Source: JBNARI01 sp049718765 (GTDB lineage Bacteria > Bacillota > Sulfobacillia > DUMF01). Taken from it: DNA of 64,000 nt. This document shows positions 1 to 8,076 of this stretch, piece after piece. The notes below the pieces were generated by a model that worked only from the letters and a program-made list of their open reading frames with translations, had not been told where the DNA came from and ran no database searches. The stretch is taken from NCBI GenBank assembly GCA_049718765.1, contig JBNARI010000007.1:1-64000 (forward strand), in the 5' to 3' direction. Positions within the stretch are counted from its first letter, which is position 1. Each line of letters starts with the position of its first letter. A program made the position numbers and the translations under genes.

Positions 1-2
1 TG

Positions 3-74
3 GAGATTTACAACGCTCTGGGGATACCGACAGAGCCAATGAAACCGAAGAAAACGTGGGTCAAGCCGACATAG
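3..74 (+). other. C-terminal end of an unidentified protein, cut by the window edge
   Basis: An open frame enters from the left edge and stops at TAG 72-74. Its last residues are rich in lysine and proline (…LGIPTEPMKPKKTWVKPT). The composition looks like a genuine protein end and would suit some transposases, but I cannot assign a family from 23 residues. If it is a transposase, the insertion sequence abuts the CRISPR array only 90 bases away. Confidence 0.3.
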
Positions 75-164
75 TGACTATGGCTCAAACGAAAATGCAT
101 CCTAGCTGGGATTATGTATTAATGGTGCGGAAGTTGGGCTAGCATTACCACGTCACCTGATACC

Positions 165-594
165 GTTCCCAGCCTACCTACGAGGGATTGAAACCCTGGC
201 AGCAGGATGTAGACCCTGTGCCGGTTTCTAGGTTCCCAGCCTACCTACGAGGGATTGAAACCTAGTAGCAGCAACACTACTGCATGGGGGGTATCGAAGT
301 TCCCAGCCTACCTACGAGGGATTGAAACTGGTTCTGTACCCTTCGCCATCCGGGGTATTGATTGGTTCCCAGCCTACCTACGAGGGATTGAAACACTATG
401 TCGTAGCTGATGTTGTGTGCGAAAAGATAAGTTCCCAGCCTACCTATGATGGATTGAAACACCTACCTTGAGAGTCAACCCAGCACCCAGTGGCGTCAAG
501 TTCCAGCCTACCTAAGAGGGATTGAAACCATTTGGTTTCGCAGCTGAAGACATCCTGCCGATGAGTTCCCAGCCTACCTAGGAGGGATTGAAAC
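165..594 (+). CRISPR. CRISPR array, seven repeats and six spacers
   Basis: Seven copies of a 30-base repeat, beginning GTTCCCAGCC and ending GGATTGAAAC, lie at 165-194, 232-261, 299-328, 365-394, 431-460, 500-528 and 565-594. Spacers are 36-39 bases and all differ. The first four repeats are identical. The fifth has two changes (CGAG to TGAT), the sixth lost one C and has AGAG, and the seventh has GGAG. The ATTGAAAC end is typical of type I-B/III-like repeats read on the plus strand. Decay of the last three repeats marks the right side as the leader-distal end. No AT-rich leader is evident on the left and no cas gene is in the window, so the array may be the orphaned tail of a longer one. Confidence 0.97.
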
Positions 595-1167
595 AGAATC
601 ATCGTGAAGCTCAGCGCCACGTCCTTTTTTACATCTGAATCTTCTGTTTTGATGTCCCGGTGGAACACAGGACTTGCTGATACGCTTTTTCGGGCCCGCT
701 TATTCAGCTGAGACTAGCCCCGCAGGCTGCTGCTCTGGTGCCCTGGTGCTTTGGTGCTACGGCATTGAACACCTAGCGAGTTTGGCCGTTGGCATTACTG
801 TCGCGAGTTCTGTCGGGTGGCATAACTTGCTAATGGTTGAAATAGTTATGTGAAAGGAGGACCAGCAAAAAGAAGGATCTGCAAATACTGGGCGAACAAG
901 TTCTTCATGCTGGTTGGGACAACACATGGCGACGGAACTGTTGGGGAGCGGCACGTTGGGGCTGGTGATTGGGTAGGCGGTGAGTATTCACGTTCTTGCA
1001 GGCCTGCCAAATAGCTGGGGCAAGTTCGGACACGCGCCACCGGTTGCACCGGCGATTGTACATGGCCAACTGTTTCCACACCGCCTGAACGACCATACCT
1101 AGCCAGAGTGCTTGGAAGTTGTTGAGCGGAACAGAAGAGCAACTGGGAAACGGAATGGGCTAGCAAG
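595..1167. other. Gene-poor stretch between the CRISPR array and spoIIIAA
   Basis: No open frame here has a convincing start, ribosome-binding site and protein-like composition. A purine-rich AAAGGAGG lies near 854-860, but the frames after it close quickly. I found no further CRISPR repeat. The stretch probably contains the promoter of the spoIIIA operon, but I could not identify a sigma-E-type promoter with confidence. Confidence 0.5.
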
Positions 1168-2238
1168 ATGCGTAATTCCTCCATGGCGGTGGGTCGCATG
1201 GGTGGGTCAATAAGGAGTTTACTTAAATGGGAACATGAGCTTCTTCCAATCCTGAGTACTCGGTTGAGAAGCCCACTGGCGCAAGCTGCCCTTTCTCTTG
1301 GCGACAGCCTTCGCGAAATTAGGCTGAGGGTAGGGCAAGACGTGCAGCTGGTCTGCCAGAACAAGGAAGAGTGGGTTCAGCTTGTGGGCGGCCCAGTAAC
1401 CCGGGAGGACTTGTGGGAGACCTTACAGCTGGTAAGCCAGATGTCGGTGTATGCCGTCGAGGAGCAGATGAAAAACGGGTTCATTACTGTTCGAGGAGGC
1501 CACAGGATCGGTCTGGGCGGTGCTGTAGTGGCTCAGCGAGGTCAGGTCGTTCGTTTATCCCACGTTACTTTCATGAACATCCGGGTGGCGTGCGAGGTGA
1601 TCGGGGCTGCTGACCAGGTAGTGCCCAGGTTAATTGCTTCCTGCGGCAAGCCAGACGGCAAGCCGGAAGGCAAGGTCCACTGTAAGCGCGACGGTAGGTA
1701 TGTTCACTCTACTCTGATAGTGTCTCCCCCAGGGTGTGGCAAGACCACGCTGTTGAGGGACCTTGTTCGACAGATATCTGAAGGGAGACCCGACCTTGGC
1801 CTGTCTGGTCAGAGGGTTGTTGTGGTGGACGAGAGATCGGAAATAGCTGCTTGCTTCGACGGAGTTCCACAGAACAGGGTGGGACCGAGGACTGATGTGC
1901 TGGACTGTTGTCCCAAGCAAATTGGTCTGTCAATGGCCGTCAGGAGCATGGGACCACAGGTCGTTGCGACCGACGAGATCGGCTCCCCAGATGATTGCAG
2001 AGCCGTGGCAGAAGCTGCGCTGGCAGGTGTCGCCATCATAGCAACGGTTCATGGTGCTGGCCTCGCGGACCTTATAACAAAGCACGGGCTGGGGGAGCTG
2101 GTGCAGCAAGCCGTGTTCCAGAGAATTGTGGTGCTCAGCTCGCGAAGGGGGCCCGGTACGGTGGAAGAAGTGATTGAGCTGCCCGCAGGAGGGGTCAGGG
2201 GTGTGGAAGGTCGCCGCAGCGCTGTTGCTTGTGTTTAG
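1168..2238 (+). CDS. spoIIIAA: Stage III sporulation protein AA, secretion-type ATPase
   Basis: This is the ATPase of the SpoIIIA-SpoIIQ channel that links mother cell and forespore and keeps the forespore able to make sigma-G-dependent transcripts. A Walker A motif, PPGCGKTT, lies near residues 187-194. A Walker B-like VVVVDERSEI and a DEIGS segment follow, as in the SpoIIIAA family of type II/IV secretion ATPases. The length, about 356 residues, fits the family. The start is uncertain: ATGs at 1168, 1183 and 1198 are all possible and the first residues are not conserved. It heads the eight-gene spoIIIA operon, and its 3' end overlaps spoIIIAB. Confidence 0.95.
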   Translation: MRNSSMAVGRMGGSIRSLLKWEHELLPILSTRLRSPLAQAALSLGDSLREIRLRVGQDVQLVCQNKEEWVQLVGGPVTREDLWETLQLVSQMSVYAVEEQMKNGFITVRGGHRIGLGGAVVAQRGQVVRLSHVTFMNIRVACEVIGAADQVVPRLIASCGKPDGKPEGKVHCKRDGRYVHSTLIVSPPGCGKTTLLRDLVRQISEGRPDLGLSGQRVVVVDERSEIAACFDGVPQNRVGPRTDVLDCCPKQIGLSMAVRSMGPQVVATDEIGSPDDCRAVAEAALAGVAIIATVHGAGLADLITKHGLGELVQQAVFQRIVVLSSRRGPGTVEEVIELPAGGVRGVEGRRSAVACV

Positions 2239-2713
2239 CGGTCTTGCAGCGGGTCGCACGGTTCAGACCAGCTACGAGCTGCGGACCAGGCACCTGCAGG
2301 AGCTCAAGAGAGCTATTGCCCTGCTGGTCACTGACGTATCATGCACCCGTGCAAGTTTGCCGGTGGCCTTTAGAAGGACAAGTGTACTGGTGCAAGAGCC
2401 TGTGGCATTGTTCCTGCGTGAGTGTGCAGGACTCATGGAAAGTGCTGCCAGGGACGCGAGGAGTGCCTGGCTGACTGCGTGCGAGAGGTGCCTGCGCAGC
2501 TTGTGCTTTGGGCCACGCGAAAGGGAGGCCCTGTGCCAGATAAGTGCTGCACTCGGTCTTGCCAGCCTGGAAGAGCAAGTGAAGCATTTGGAATACGCCA
2601 GAAGACGTGTGGAACAGCTTGAGGAGTTGGCCCTGCAGGACCAGCACCGAGCCCGATTGTGGGCGTATGGGGGCTTTGCGGTTGGTGCGGTTGTTTGCCT
2701 GGTACTGGTATGA
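2201..2713 (+). CDS. spoIIIAB: Stage III sporulation protein AB
   Basis: SpoIIIAB is a membrane protein of the SpoIIIA complex and resembles GspF-type platform proteins. Here about 170 residues carry an N-terminal hydrophobic segment (VAAALLLVFSGLAAG), a long helical middle with many charged residues, and a C-terminal membrane segment (GFAVGAVVCLVLV). I prefer GTG 2201 as the start: it follows a GGAGGGG purine stretch near 2187-2193 and puts the hydrophobic segment at the N terminus. ATG 2174 in the same frame is the alternative. The gene overlaps the end of spoIIIAA, which suggests translational coupling. Confidence 0.92.
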   Translation: MWKVAAALLLVFSGLAAGRTVQTSYELRTRHLQELKRAIALLVTDVSCTRASLPVAFRRTSVLVQEPVALFLRECAGLMESAARDARSAWLTACERCLRSLCFGPREREALCQISAALGLASLEEQVKHLEYARRRVEQLEELALQDQHRARLWAYGGFAVGAVVCLVLV

Positions 2714-2836
2714 AGGCTCCCATGGCAGCCCATCGCCGAGCGCGGAGCGTTTCTGCACGGCATGTAGCAACCCGCTGTGTTTGGGCAGTAAGTGGCTCTG
2801 GTCTGCTGCGTTATGGGCGTTATTGGGGGTGGCGTT

Positions 2837-3034
2837 ATGGACGTAGCACTCGTTTTCAAAATAGCCGCGGTGGGCATCATCGTGTCAGTGCTCCACACGG
2901 TAATCCGGCAAGCGGGCAAAGAGGAGTTCGCATGGCTTGTCACGTTGTCAGGGATCGTGGTGGTGCTAATGATGGTGATCAGGCTGATCAGCGACTTTTT
3001 CGAATCGGTCAAGGCAGTGTTTCAACTCTACTGA
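2837..3034 (+). CDS. spoIIIAC: Stage III sporulation protein AC
   Basis: A 65-residue protein with two predicted membrane helices (LVFKIAAVGIIVSVLHTVI and WLVTLSGIVVVLMMVI), the usual size and layout of SpoIIIAC. The motif IRQAGKEEFAW between the helices is typical of the family. ATG 2837 is chosen because it gives the canonical MDVALVFKIA start. An in-frame extension to 2792 would add residues not expected in the family. It lies between spoIIIAB and spoIIIAD. Confidence 0.93.
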   Translation: MDVALVFKIAAVGIIVSVLHTVIRQAGKEEFAWLVTLSGIVVVLMMVIRLISDFFESVKAVFQLY

Positions 3035-3105
3035 GAGCAGTCTCAACACTGAACCGTAAGGCCTTCCGGAAAACGCAAAACGGCGTTATTGAGGAGTGCT
3101 GGTGC

Positions 3106-3492
3106 GTGGACATACTCCGGATTGCAGGGCTGGCGTTGATAAGCGTTGTGCTGATATCCCTATTGAGGCAGCAGAAGCCAGAGTTTGCAGTGCTGGCGGT
3201 ACTAGTTGTGTGTACCGTCATCATGACCGCGCTGCTTGGGCATCTTGCTGCGGTGGTTAATGCGTTTCGGGATGCCACTGCAAAAGCCGCAGTGATGCCT
3301 GAATTCACGTCTCTGATTCTCAAGATAACTGGTGTTGCCTATATTGCGGATTTCATGGCTCAGGTTTGCAGGGACGCCAACGAGTCTGCCGTTGCTGCCA
3401 AGGTGGAACTTGCAGGAAAGCTCATCATCTTGGGCTTGGCCGTACCGTTGATCACCATGGTCCTTGACACGATTCGTGGGCTCCTGGATTGA
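3106..3492 (+). CDS. spoIIIAD: Stage III sporulation protein AD
   Basis: About 128 residues with several membrane helices, including LRIAGLALISVVLISLLR near the start and LIILGLAVPLITMVLDTI at the end. SpoIIIAD is related to SpoIIIAC and is part of the SpoIIIA channel in the mother-cell membrane. The GTG at 3106 follows GAGGAG (3091-3096) at good spacing and starts the protein at the first membrane helix. The frame stays open upstream to 2659, but that region belongs to spoIIIAB and spoIIIAC. Confidence 0.92.
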   Translation: MDILRIAGLALISVVLISLLRQQKPEFAVLAVLVVCTVIMTALLGHLAAVVNAFRDATAKAAVMPEFTSLILKITGVAYIADFMAQVCRDANESAVAAKVELAGKLIILGLAVPLITMVLDTIRGLLD

Positions 3493-3599
3493 ATTGATCC
3501 ATCCTAAGGCGATGGACGCTGTTGCTAGGTGGTTTTTTGGTGTTAAACTGCAGGATCAGCCGTAAGTGGATAACGTGTTACGTGCCGGCGTTCGGCCCC

Positions 3600-4748
3600 A
3601 TGCAGCTTGCACTGGTGGAATTAGTCTTAATCTTACTGCTTCTTGCCGGTACTAGGCCAGCGCTAGCTGCTGCCCAGGCCCCGCAACTGCCCGATTTAGA
3701 GAGGGTTGGCCTTGGGGAGATGGCCAGCTTCTTAGATGAACTCCAACGCCAGTTTGGAACCGGCATTTCAGACATAACCCTGGACGAGCTCTTGCACGAC
3801 CCGTCCAAGGTTCAGCAGTTTCTGCATCCCGGCAGGCTTGCTTCTTGGTTATGGGAGTCGGTTTGGCATGAAGTGCTTGCAGCTAGGGGTGCTTTGGGGA
3901 GCATTGCCGTTGCATCCATTTTGTGTGCCTTGCTTGAAGTTACAGGGCTGGCCTTCGGTGAAGGGGCCTCCAGAGTGGGCAGCTACGCGTGCTTCCTTGC
4001 GATAGCGGCGGTGTGCATGGCTGGATTCAACGCTGCCTTCACTTTGATCCGGGGCTCTTGCGAAAAGCTCGTGGCGGTCATGAAAGCCCTCATACCTCCC
4101 CTCATTGGGCTCGTTGCAGCGAGTGGGGCGCCAGTCTCGGCGGGCATGTTGCATCCTTTGCTGGTTTCAATGACGTATTTCGTGGCTTTCACTTTTTCCG
4201 ATTATGTTATCCCACTGTTGTTCCTGGGGGGCGTGCTTGACCTGGTTTCCCATGTGAGCGGGGGTATTAGGCTGGGCGACTTGAGTTCGCTGCTCAGGCA
4301 AGCCAGCTCCTTTGTGATGGGCTGCTCGCTGGCTGGCTTTCTGGGGGTCATGACAGTTCAAAGGGCTGCAGCGGGTGTGGCAGACAGCGTTGCCCTGAGA
4401 GCTGCAAAGTTCATGTCGGGAACCTTTGTGCCCGTTGTGGGCAAGATGATTTCGGATGCGGCCGAGCTGGTGTTCCTTTCCACTCACACCCTGCGCGTTG
4501 GCGCAGGCATAGTAGGAGCCGTGGTGCTGGTGGGCTGGGCAATCTTTCCCCTGCTCAAGGTGTTCCTTCAGATTGCCATGTACAGGCTAGTAGCTGCGGT
4601 TACCGCTGCCTGTGGGGCAGAGAAAGTGGCATCTTGCTTGAACGCAATTGCCACCAGCTTGATTACGGCTTGCGTGGCCCTGGGGGTTGTAACGCTTATG
4701 TTTGTGCTCAGCCTTGCGCTGGTAGTGAGCGCAGCCCGGCCGTTCTGA
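3600..4748 (+). CDS. spoIIIAE: Stage III sporulation protein AE
   Basis: A polytopic membrane protein of the SpoIIIA complex, about 382 residues. An N-terminal hydrophobic stretch (LVELVLILLLLAG) ends in ALA, consistent with a signal peptide, and is followed by a soluble segment of about 100 residues and then several membrane helices. SpoIIIAE of Bacillus subtilis is a similar length. ATG 3600 is preferred because it puts the hydrophobic segment at the N terminus; a TTG at 3522 would add 26 residues. About 100 bases separate it from spoIIIAD. Confidence 0.92.
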   Translation: MQLALVELVLILLLLAGTRPALAAAQAPQLPDLERVGLGEMASFLDELQRQFGTGISDITLDELLHDPSKVQQFLHPGRLASWLWESVWHEVLAARGALGSIAVASILCALLEVTGLAFGEGASRVGSYACFLAIAAVCMAGFNAAFTLIRGSCEKLVAVMKALIPPLIGLVAASGAPVSAGMLHPLLVSMTYFVAFTFSDYVIPLLFLGGVLDLVSHVSGGIRLGDLSSLLRQASSFVMGCSLAGFLGVMTVQRAAAGVADSVALRAAKFMSGTFVPVVGKMISDAAELVFLSTHTLRVGAGIVGAVVLVGWAIFPLLKVFLQIAMYRLVAAVTAACGAEKVASCLNAIATSLITACVALGVVTLMFVLSLALVVSAARPF

Positions 4749-4774
4749 GCAGTCCTGTTACAGGGGGTGGGCCA

Positions 4775-5266
4775 TTGGAGTTCTTGAAGGCCTGGGTACG
4801 AGGCATCGCAATGATGAGTATCATTGCCGGGGCATTGCAGTTGGTTCTGCCTTCGGGCGGGGTGCAAAAGTACGTGCGTCTGGTGGTCGGGCTCGCCATA
4901 GTGGTGCAGGTGATCACACCCTTAGCCGCTGCTGTAAGGGTTGCGTTGAGCTACGGCCAGGCTCCCCAGGGGATGTGGTTTGGGGGGGCAGAGCAAGAAG
5001 GATTGGGGAAAAGCTACAGGCAGCAGCTGGAGTGGCAAGTGGAGTCGGTAGCCATGGCATTGCCAGGAGTGGAAAGCGCAAAAGCCAGGGTGGACCTGGA
5101 ACCTTCCACATTTGGGCTGCCTCCGGTCAGGAAGGTTGTGGTGGACGTTCGCCTTGAAAAAAGTGCAACAAGAGGGGGGAGCATGGCCCTGGAGGAACTG
5201 GGGCGATGGCTTGCGGACAGTCTTGGCATAGATCGTGAGCGCGTCACGGTGAAGCTGAACCACTGA
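4775..5266 (+). CDS. spoIIIAF: Stage III sporulation protein AF
   Basis: About 163 residues with two N-terminal membrane helices (GIAMMSIIAGALQLVLPSG and LVVGLAIVVQVITPLAAA) and a soluble C-terminal domain containing a VxxxxVDLE-type strand, the layout of SpoIIIAF. TTG 4775 is the likely start: it follows a GGGGGTGGG purine run, lies just after the spoIIIAE stop, and begins MEFLKAWVRG. The gene ends at TGA 5264-5266, next to the start region of spoIIIAG. Confidence 0.88.
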   Translation: MEFLKAWVRGIAMMSIIAGALQLVLPSGGVQKYVRLVVGLAIVVQVITPLAAAVRVALSYGQAPQGMWFGGAEQEGLGKSYRQQLEWQVESVAMALPGVESAKARVDLEPSTFGLPPVRKVVVDVRLEKSATRGGSMALEELGRWLADSLGIDRERVTVKLNH

Positions 5267-5283
5267 TGTGTGGGGGGCTCAGG

Positions 5284-5859
5284 ATGGTCGATTGGTTGCC
5301 GCCGTTGTCTGACAGACAAAAGAAGAACATTGTGATGCTAGCGGCTGCGTTCCTTGTGGGAGTTCTGCTGCTTGCCGGTGGGGCGCTGCTGCAGCCGCGT
5401 TCTGCCAAGCAGGCCGGCTCGAGCACTGGGACGAGCGGGAGCGAGCTTGCTTTGCTTGAGCAGTCCCTTTCCAAGCAGGCCCAAGAGATCCTCTCCAGCA
5501 TGAGCGGAGTGGGGAGGGTGATGGTGCGTGTTAGCCTTGCCTCTGGCCCTGAGGTGGAGTATGCGCGCAATCAGACCAGCTCTGAGAGGCAGATCGAGGA
5601 GAAAGCTGACTCGGGCACTACCAGGAAGACCACTGAAGGGAACCAAAACGTGCAGTTGGCTGTTGCCCGCTCAACCGCCGCGGGAGATACGCCAGTGATT
5701 GTCAAGACGAAGCCTGCAGAAGTGAGCGGGGTGCTGGTGGTGGCCGAAGGGGCTGAAGACCCAGGGGTTCGAGCCAGGCTCTACGAGGCGTGCTCTGTAT
5801 TGTTTGGCGTTTCCTCGGACCGCATTTCGGTGCAGCCCATGAAAAAGGGGGGCAGGTGA
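5284..5859 (+). CDS. spoIIIAG: Stage III sporulation protein AG
   Basis: SpoIIIAG forms a large ring in the intermembrane space and resembles the ring-building domains of type III secretion EscJ/PrgK proteins. Here about 191 residues contain one N-terminal membrane helix (IVMLAAAFLVGVLLLAG) and a C-terminal ring-building domain with GVGRVMVRVSLASGPE and VSGVLVVAEGAEDPGVRARL. ATG 5284 follows a GGGGGG stretch at proper spacing. ATG 5266, overlapping the spoIIIAF stop, would add six residues. Confidence 0.93.
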   Translation: MVDWLPPLSDRQKKNIVMLAAAFLVGVLLLAGGALLQPRSAKQAGSSTGTSGSELALLEQSLSKQAQEILSSMSGVGRVMVRVSLASGPEVEYARNQTSSERQIEEKADSGTTRKTTEGNQNVQLAVARSTAAGDTPVIVKTKPAEVSGVLVVAEGAEDPGVRARLYEACSVLFGVSSDRISVQPMKKGGR

Positions 5860-5865
5860 GCCAGG

Positions 5866-6384
5866 ATGATTTGGCTAACAGTGAGAAAGAGAACTATAAT
5901 GACAGGTGTAAAGGTGGGGCTACTGGTTGTGGCAGCTTTAGCTTTGTACTGGGCCCAGGGGAACGGGGCCGGGCAGCAAAGGCTGGGACAGTCGCTGCCT
6001 GCAGCCACGGCGGTGGGGGAGTCTACAGCACGTGGGGATTACTTTGCAGACGCAAGGATGAGCCGTGAGAAGAGCTTTTCCCGGCAACTTGAAGAGCTAA
6101 GGAGGCTTTCCCAGGACACGTCTCAGGACAAGGCTGTGAGGAGCCAGGCAGCCCAGGAACTCATGGCTATCACAGACAAGTACCGGAAGCAGGTGGAAAT
6201 TGAGTCGCAGCTGAGTGCAAGGGGATACGATAAGACCCTGGTATTCATTAACCCGGGAAGGGTCGAGGTGATAATTGGCAAGAAGGAGCTTTCCAAGGAG
6301 GAAGTGGCGAGGATTGGCGAGCTGGTGGCGAAGGGCGCGGGAGTCCCCCTTTCCTCGATAGCCATCTCCTGCAGGCAGGAATAA
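5866..6384 (+). CDS. spoIIIAH: Stage III sporulation protein AH
   Basis: About 172 residues with a single N-terminal membrane helix (GVKVGLLVVAALALYW) and an extracytoplasmic domain. The C-terminal part (KTLVFINPGRVEVIIGKKEL, then VAKGAGVPLSSIAIS) matches the ring-building domain of SpoIIIAH, which binds forespore SpoIIQ across the intermembrane space. It follows spoIIIAG by seven bases and closes the spoIIIA operon. An internal ATG at 5899 is an alternative start. Confidence 0.92.
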   Translation: MIWLTVRKRTIMTGVKVGLLVVAALALYWAQGNGAGQQRLGQSLPAATAVGESTARGDYFADARMSREKSFSRQLEELRRLSQDTSQDKAVRSQAAQELMAITDKYRKQVEIESQLSARGYDKTLVFINPGRVEVIIGKKELSKEEVARIGELVAKGAGVPLSSIAISCRQE

Positions 6385-6424
6385 TCTGCCAGGAGTCGAA
6401 TTCAACGTGTCGGAGGTGGTAACC

Positions 6425-6808
6425 ATGGCGGACGGCCCTGAGCTCGAGGAAGTGGGGTCCATTAGGATCGCTGACGAAGTGGTGGCAACTATTGCGGGGA
6501 GCGCTGCGGCCCAGGTGGACGGCGTTGTAGGCATGTCCGGGGGCCTTGTTGGCGACATTGGGGAAATGCTAGGGAAGAAGAGCTTTTCCAAGGGCGTTAA
6601 GGTGGAAGTTGGCGAGAAGGAAGCAGCCATTGACATACACATAATAGTGGAATACGGCGCCAGGATACCGGAAGTGGCGCAGAACGTCCAGGAAAGCGTG
6701 AAGAAGGCAGTGGAGATCATGACTGGACTCAAGGTGATAGAAGTGAACGTGCACGTGAACGGCGTTGCGTTTAAGCAGGCTAGCAGCGATTCCAGGAAGC
6801 CCATATAG
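6425..6808 (+). CDS. Asp23/Gls24 family envelope protein
   Basis: A 127-residue Asp23/Gls24 (DUF322, YqhY-like) protein. Visible family features are IADEVVATIAGSAAAQVDGVVGMSGG near the start and VEYGARIPEVAQNVQESVKKAVEIMTGL towards the end (each longer than the core motif). Members sit under the membrane or affect lipid metabolism; YqhY is encoded next to accBC and nusB in Bacillus. ATG 6425 is chosen because GGAGGT lies seven bases upstream; GTG 6407 is the alternative. The next gene encodes the membrane anchor AmaP. Confidence 0.92.
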   Translation: MADGPELEEVGSIRIADEVVATIAGSAAAQVDGVVGMSGGLVGDIGEMLGKKSFSKGVKVEVGEKEAAIDIHIIVEYGARIPEVAQNVQESVKKAVEIMTGLKVIEVNVHVNGVAFKQASSDSRKPI

Positions 6809-6833
6809 GGCCATTTGGACTGGGGGTGCAGGG

Positions 6834-7373
6834 GTGAACATCGTAGACAGGCTGTTGCTTGTGATTTACACTTTTCTCCTGGCTGCCTTTTCGGTGGTTG
6901 TCACCATGGCTTCCCTGGGATGGAGGAGCGCCCTGGACTACATGGTGACTGTGGCCACCTCGGGCAATACTAGGTGGGCTGCAGCCCTAACTGGTGTGGT
7001 TTTCTTCGCTATCAGTGTGAAGTTGCTGTACATGGCCTTTCGACGGCGTTACCATGGACAAACTGTGGTGCACGAAACGCCCTTGGGCGAGGTGAGAGTC
7101 TCTCTGGATGCTGTGGAAGCTTTGGTAAAGAGGGTTGTGCGGCAAATAGACGGCGTGCGGGACGTGAAGGCGCTGGTCACCACTGGTTCTGGCCTGGTGG
7201 ACGTCGAGTTGAGAGTAGCAGTGAGCCCAGAGGTTTCCATACCTGGCACATCTGAAGACATTCAGTCCGCGGTGAAAAACCAGGTGCGGAACGTGGTGGG
7301 GGTTAACGTCGGCAGCGTCAAAGTTTACGTGGAGAACATAACCAATGAGACCCGGCGCACCAGGGTGGAGTGA
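6834..7373 (+). CDS. amaP: AmaP-type alkaline shock response membrane anchor protein
   Basis: About 179 residues with two N-terminal membrane helices (LLLVIYTFLLAAFSVVV and WAAALTGVVFFAISVKLLYM) and a soluble C-terminal domain resembling Asp23 (VRQIDGVRDVKALVTTGSG). In Staphylococcus, AmaP anchors Asp23 at the membrane, and the neighbouring Asp23 gene here supports that role. GTG 6834 follows GGGGTGCAGGG and starts MNIVDRLLL. Its stop overlaps the start of the DUF2273 gene. Confidence 0.88.
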   Translation: MNIVDRLLLVIYTFLLAAFSVVVTMASLGWRSALDYMVTVATSGNTRWAAALTGVVFFAISVKLLYMAFRRRYHGQTVVHETPLGEVRVSLDAVEALVKRVVRQIDGVRDVKALVTTGSGLVDVELRVAVSPEVSIPGTSEDIQSAVKNQVRNVVGVNVGSVKVYVENITNETRRTRVE

Positions 7374-7630
7374 TGGCTGTGGAAGGCGAAAAGGGCGAAG
7401 CGCTCATCCAATGGCTTAACAAGGTGTCCAGATGGCTGCAGAAAGGTGAGGTTCTAGGGGCAATTGCCGGGGTCGTCTTCGGATTCATGGTCATGAAGTA
7501 CGGGTTCTTCTGGACCCTTTTCATTTGTGTTTGCGGGTTTGTCGGGTATAAAATTGGGAAGCGGATAGATTCCGAGGAGTTCGACATTAGGGGAATTATC
7601 GATCGTTACTTTCCGTCTGGCAGGAGGTAG
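7373..7630 (+). CDS. DUF2273 small membrane protein
   Basis: An 85-residue protein with two hydrophobic helices (VLGAIAGVVFGFMVMKYG and FFWTLFICVCGFVGYKIGK) followed by a charged tail. This arrangement after asp23 and amaP matches the DUF2273 family commonly encoded with them. ATG 7373 overlaps the amaP TGA, indicating coupled translation. No specific biochemical role is known to me beyond the link to the Asp23 envelope cluster. Confidence 0.85.
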   Translation: MAVEGEKGEALIQWLNKVSRWLQKGEVLGAIAGVVFGFMVMKYGFFWTLFICVCGFVGYKIGKRIDSEEFDIRGIIDRYFPSGRR

Positions 7631-7647
7631 CCACGGGTGGGATTTGG

Positions 7648-8061
7648 TTGAGCAGGCGAAGCGGCAGGGAAATAGCGCTCAAGGCTTTGTTCCAGGTTGA
7701 CGTGGGGAGGATTAGCCTGGACGAGGCGTTCGAGTTCGCCTGTGAGGGCGAGGGTGACGACGCGGACATTGCCTTTGCCAGGGAAATCGTGTGGGGCGTG
7801 ATTGCCCAGCGGTCCAAGATCGATTGCGCCCTGGCTGAGGCTGCAAAGGGGTGGTCGCTGCCTCGCATGGCCAACATAGACAGGAACATTCTCCGGATTG
7901 GCTGTTTTGAGTTGCTGTTCAGGAGCGATATCCCGGTGAGCGTGGCCATCAACGAGGCCGTTGAACTCGCAAAGAAGTACGGAGACGACGACTCTCCAAA
8001 GTTCATCAATGGGGTGCTTGCAGCAATTGCAAAAAACGTGGCCGAAAAGGACGGCAACTGA
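7648..8061 (+). CDS. nusB: Transcription antitermination factor NusB
   Basis: A 137-residue all-helical RNA-binding protein that, with NusE/S10, binds boxA of rRNA leaders and promotes antitermination. Family motifs are visible: R..ALKALFQVD at the start, NIDRNILRIGCFELLF in the middle, and INEAVELAKKYG…FINGVLAAIAK at the end. TTG 7648 (MSRRSGREIALK) is the natural start. The asp23-nusB-folD-xseAB-ispA order is common in Clostridia. Confidence 0.96.
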   Translation: MSRRSGREIALKALFQVDVGRISLDEAFEFACEGEGDDADIAFAREIVWGVIAQRSKIDCALAEAAKGWSLPRMANIDRNILRIGCFELLFRSDIPVSVAINEAVELAKKYGDDDSPKFINGVLAAIAKNVAEKDGN

Positions 8062-8076
8062 TGGGAGGTAAACGTA

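Noticed and set aside
905..1012. Short plus-strand frame beginning MLVGTTHGDG before spoIIIAA
   Set aside because: It closes after 35 codons, has no convincing ribosome-binding site at the right spacing and matches nothing I know.
846..1364. A 172-residue minus-strand frame upstream of and into spoIIIAA
   Set aside because: It overlaps a certain gene, has no ribosome-binding site and has shadow-like composition rich in Ser, Pro and Arg.
1764..1775. TTCGACA (a Spo0A-box match) within spoIIIAA
   Set aside because: It lies inside a coding region far from any start and is expected by chance at this length.
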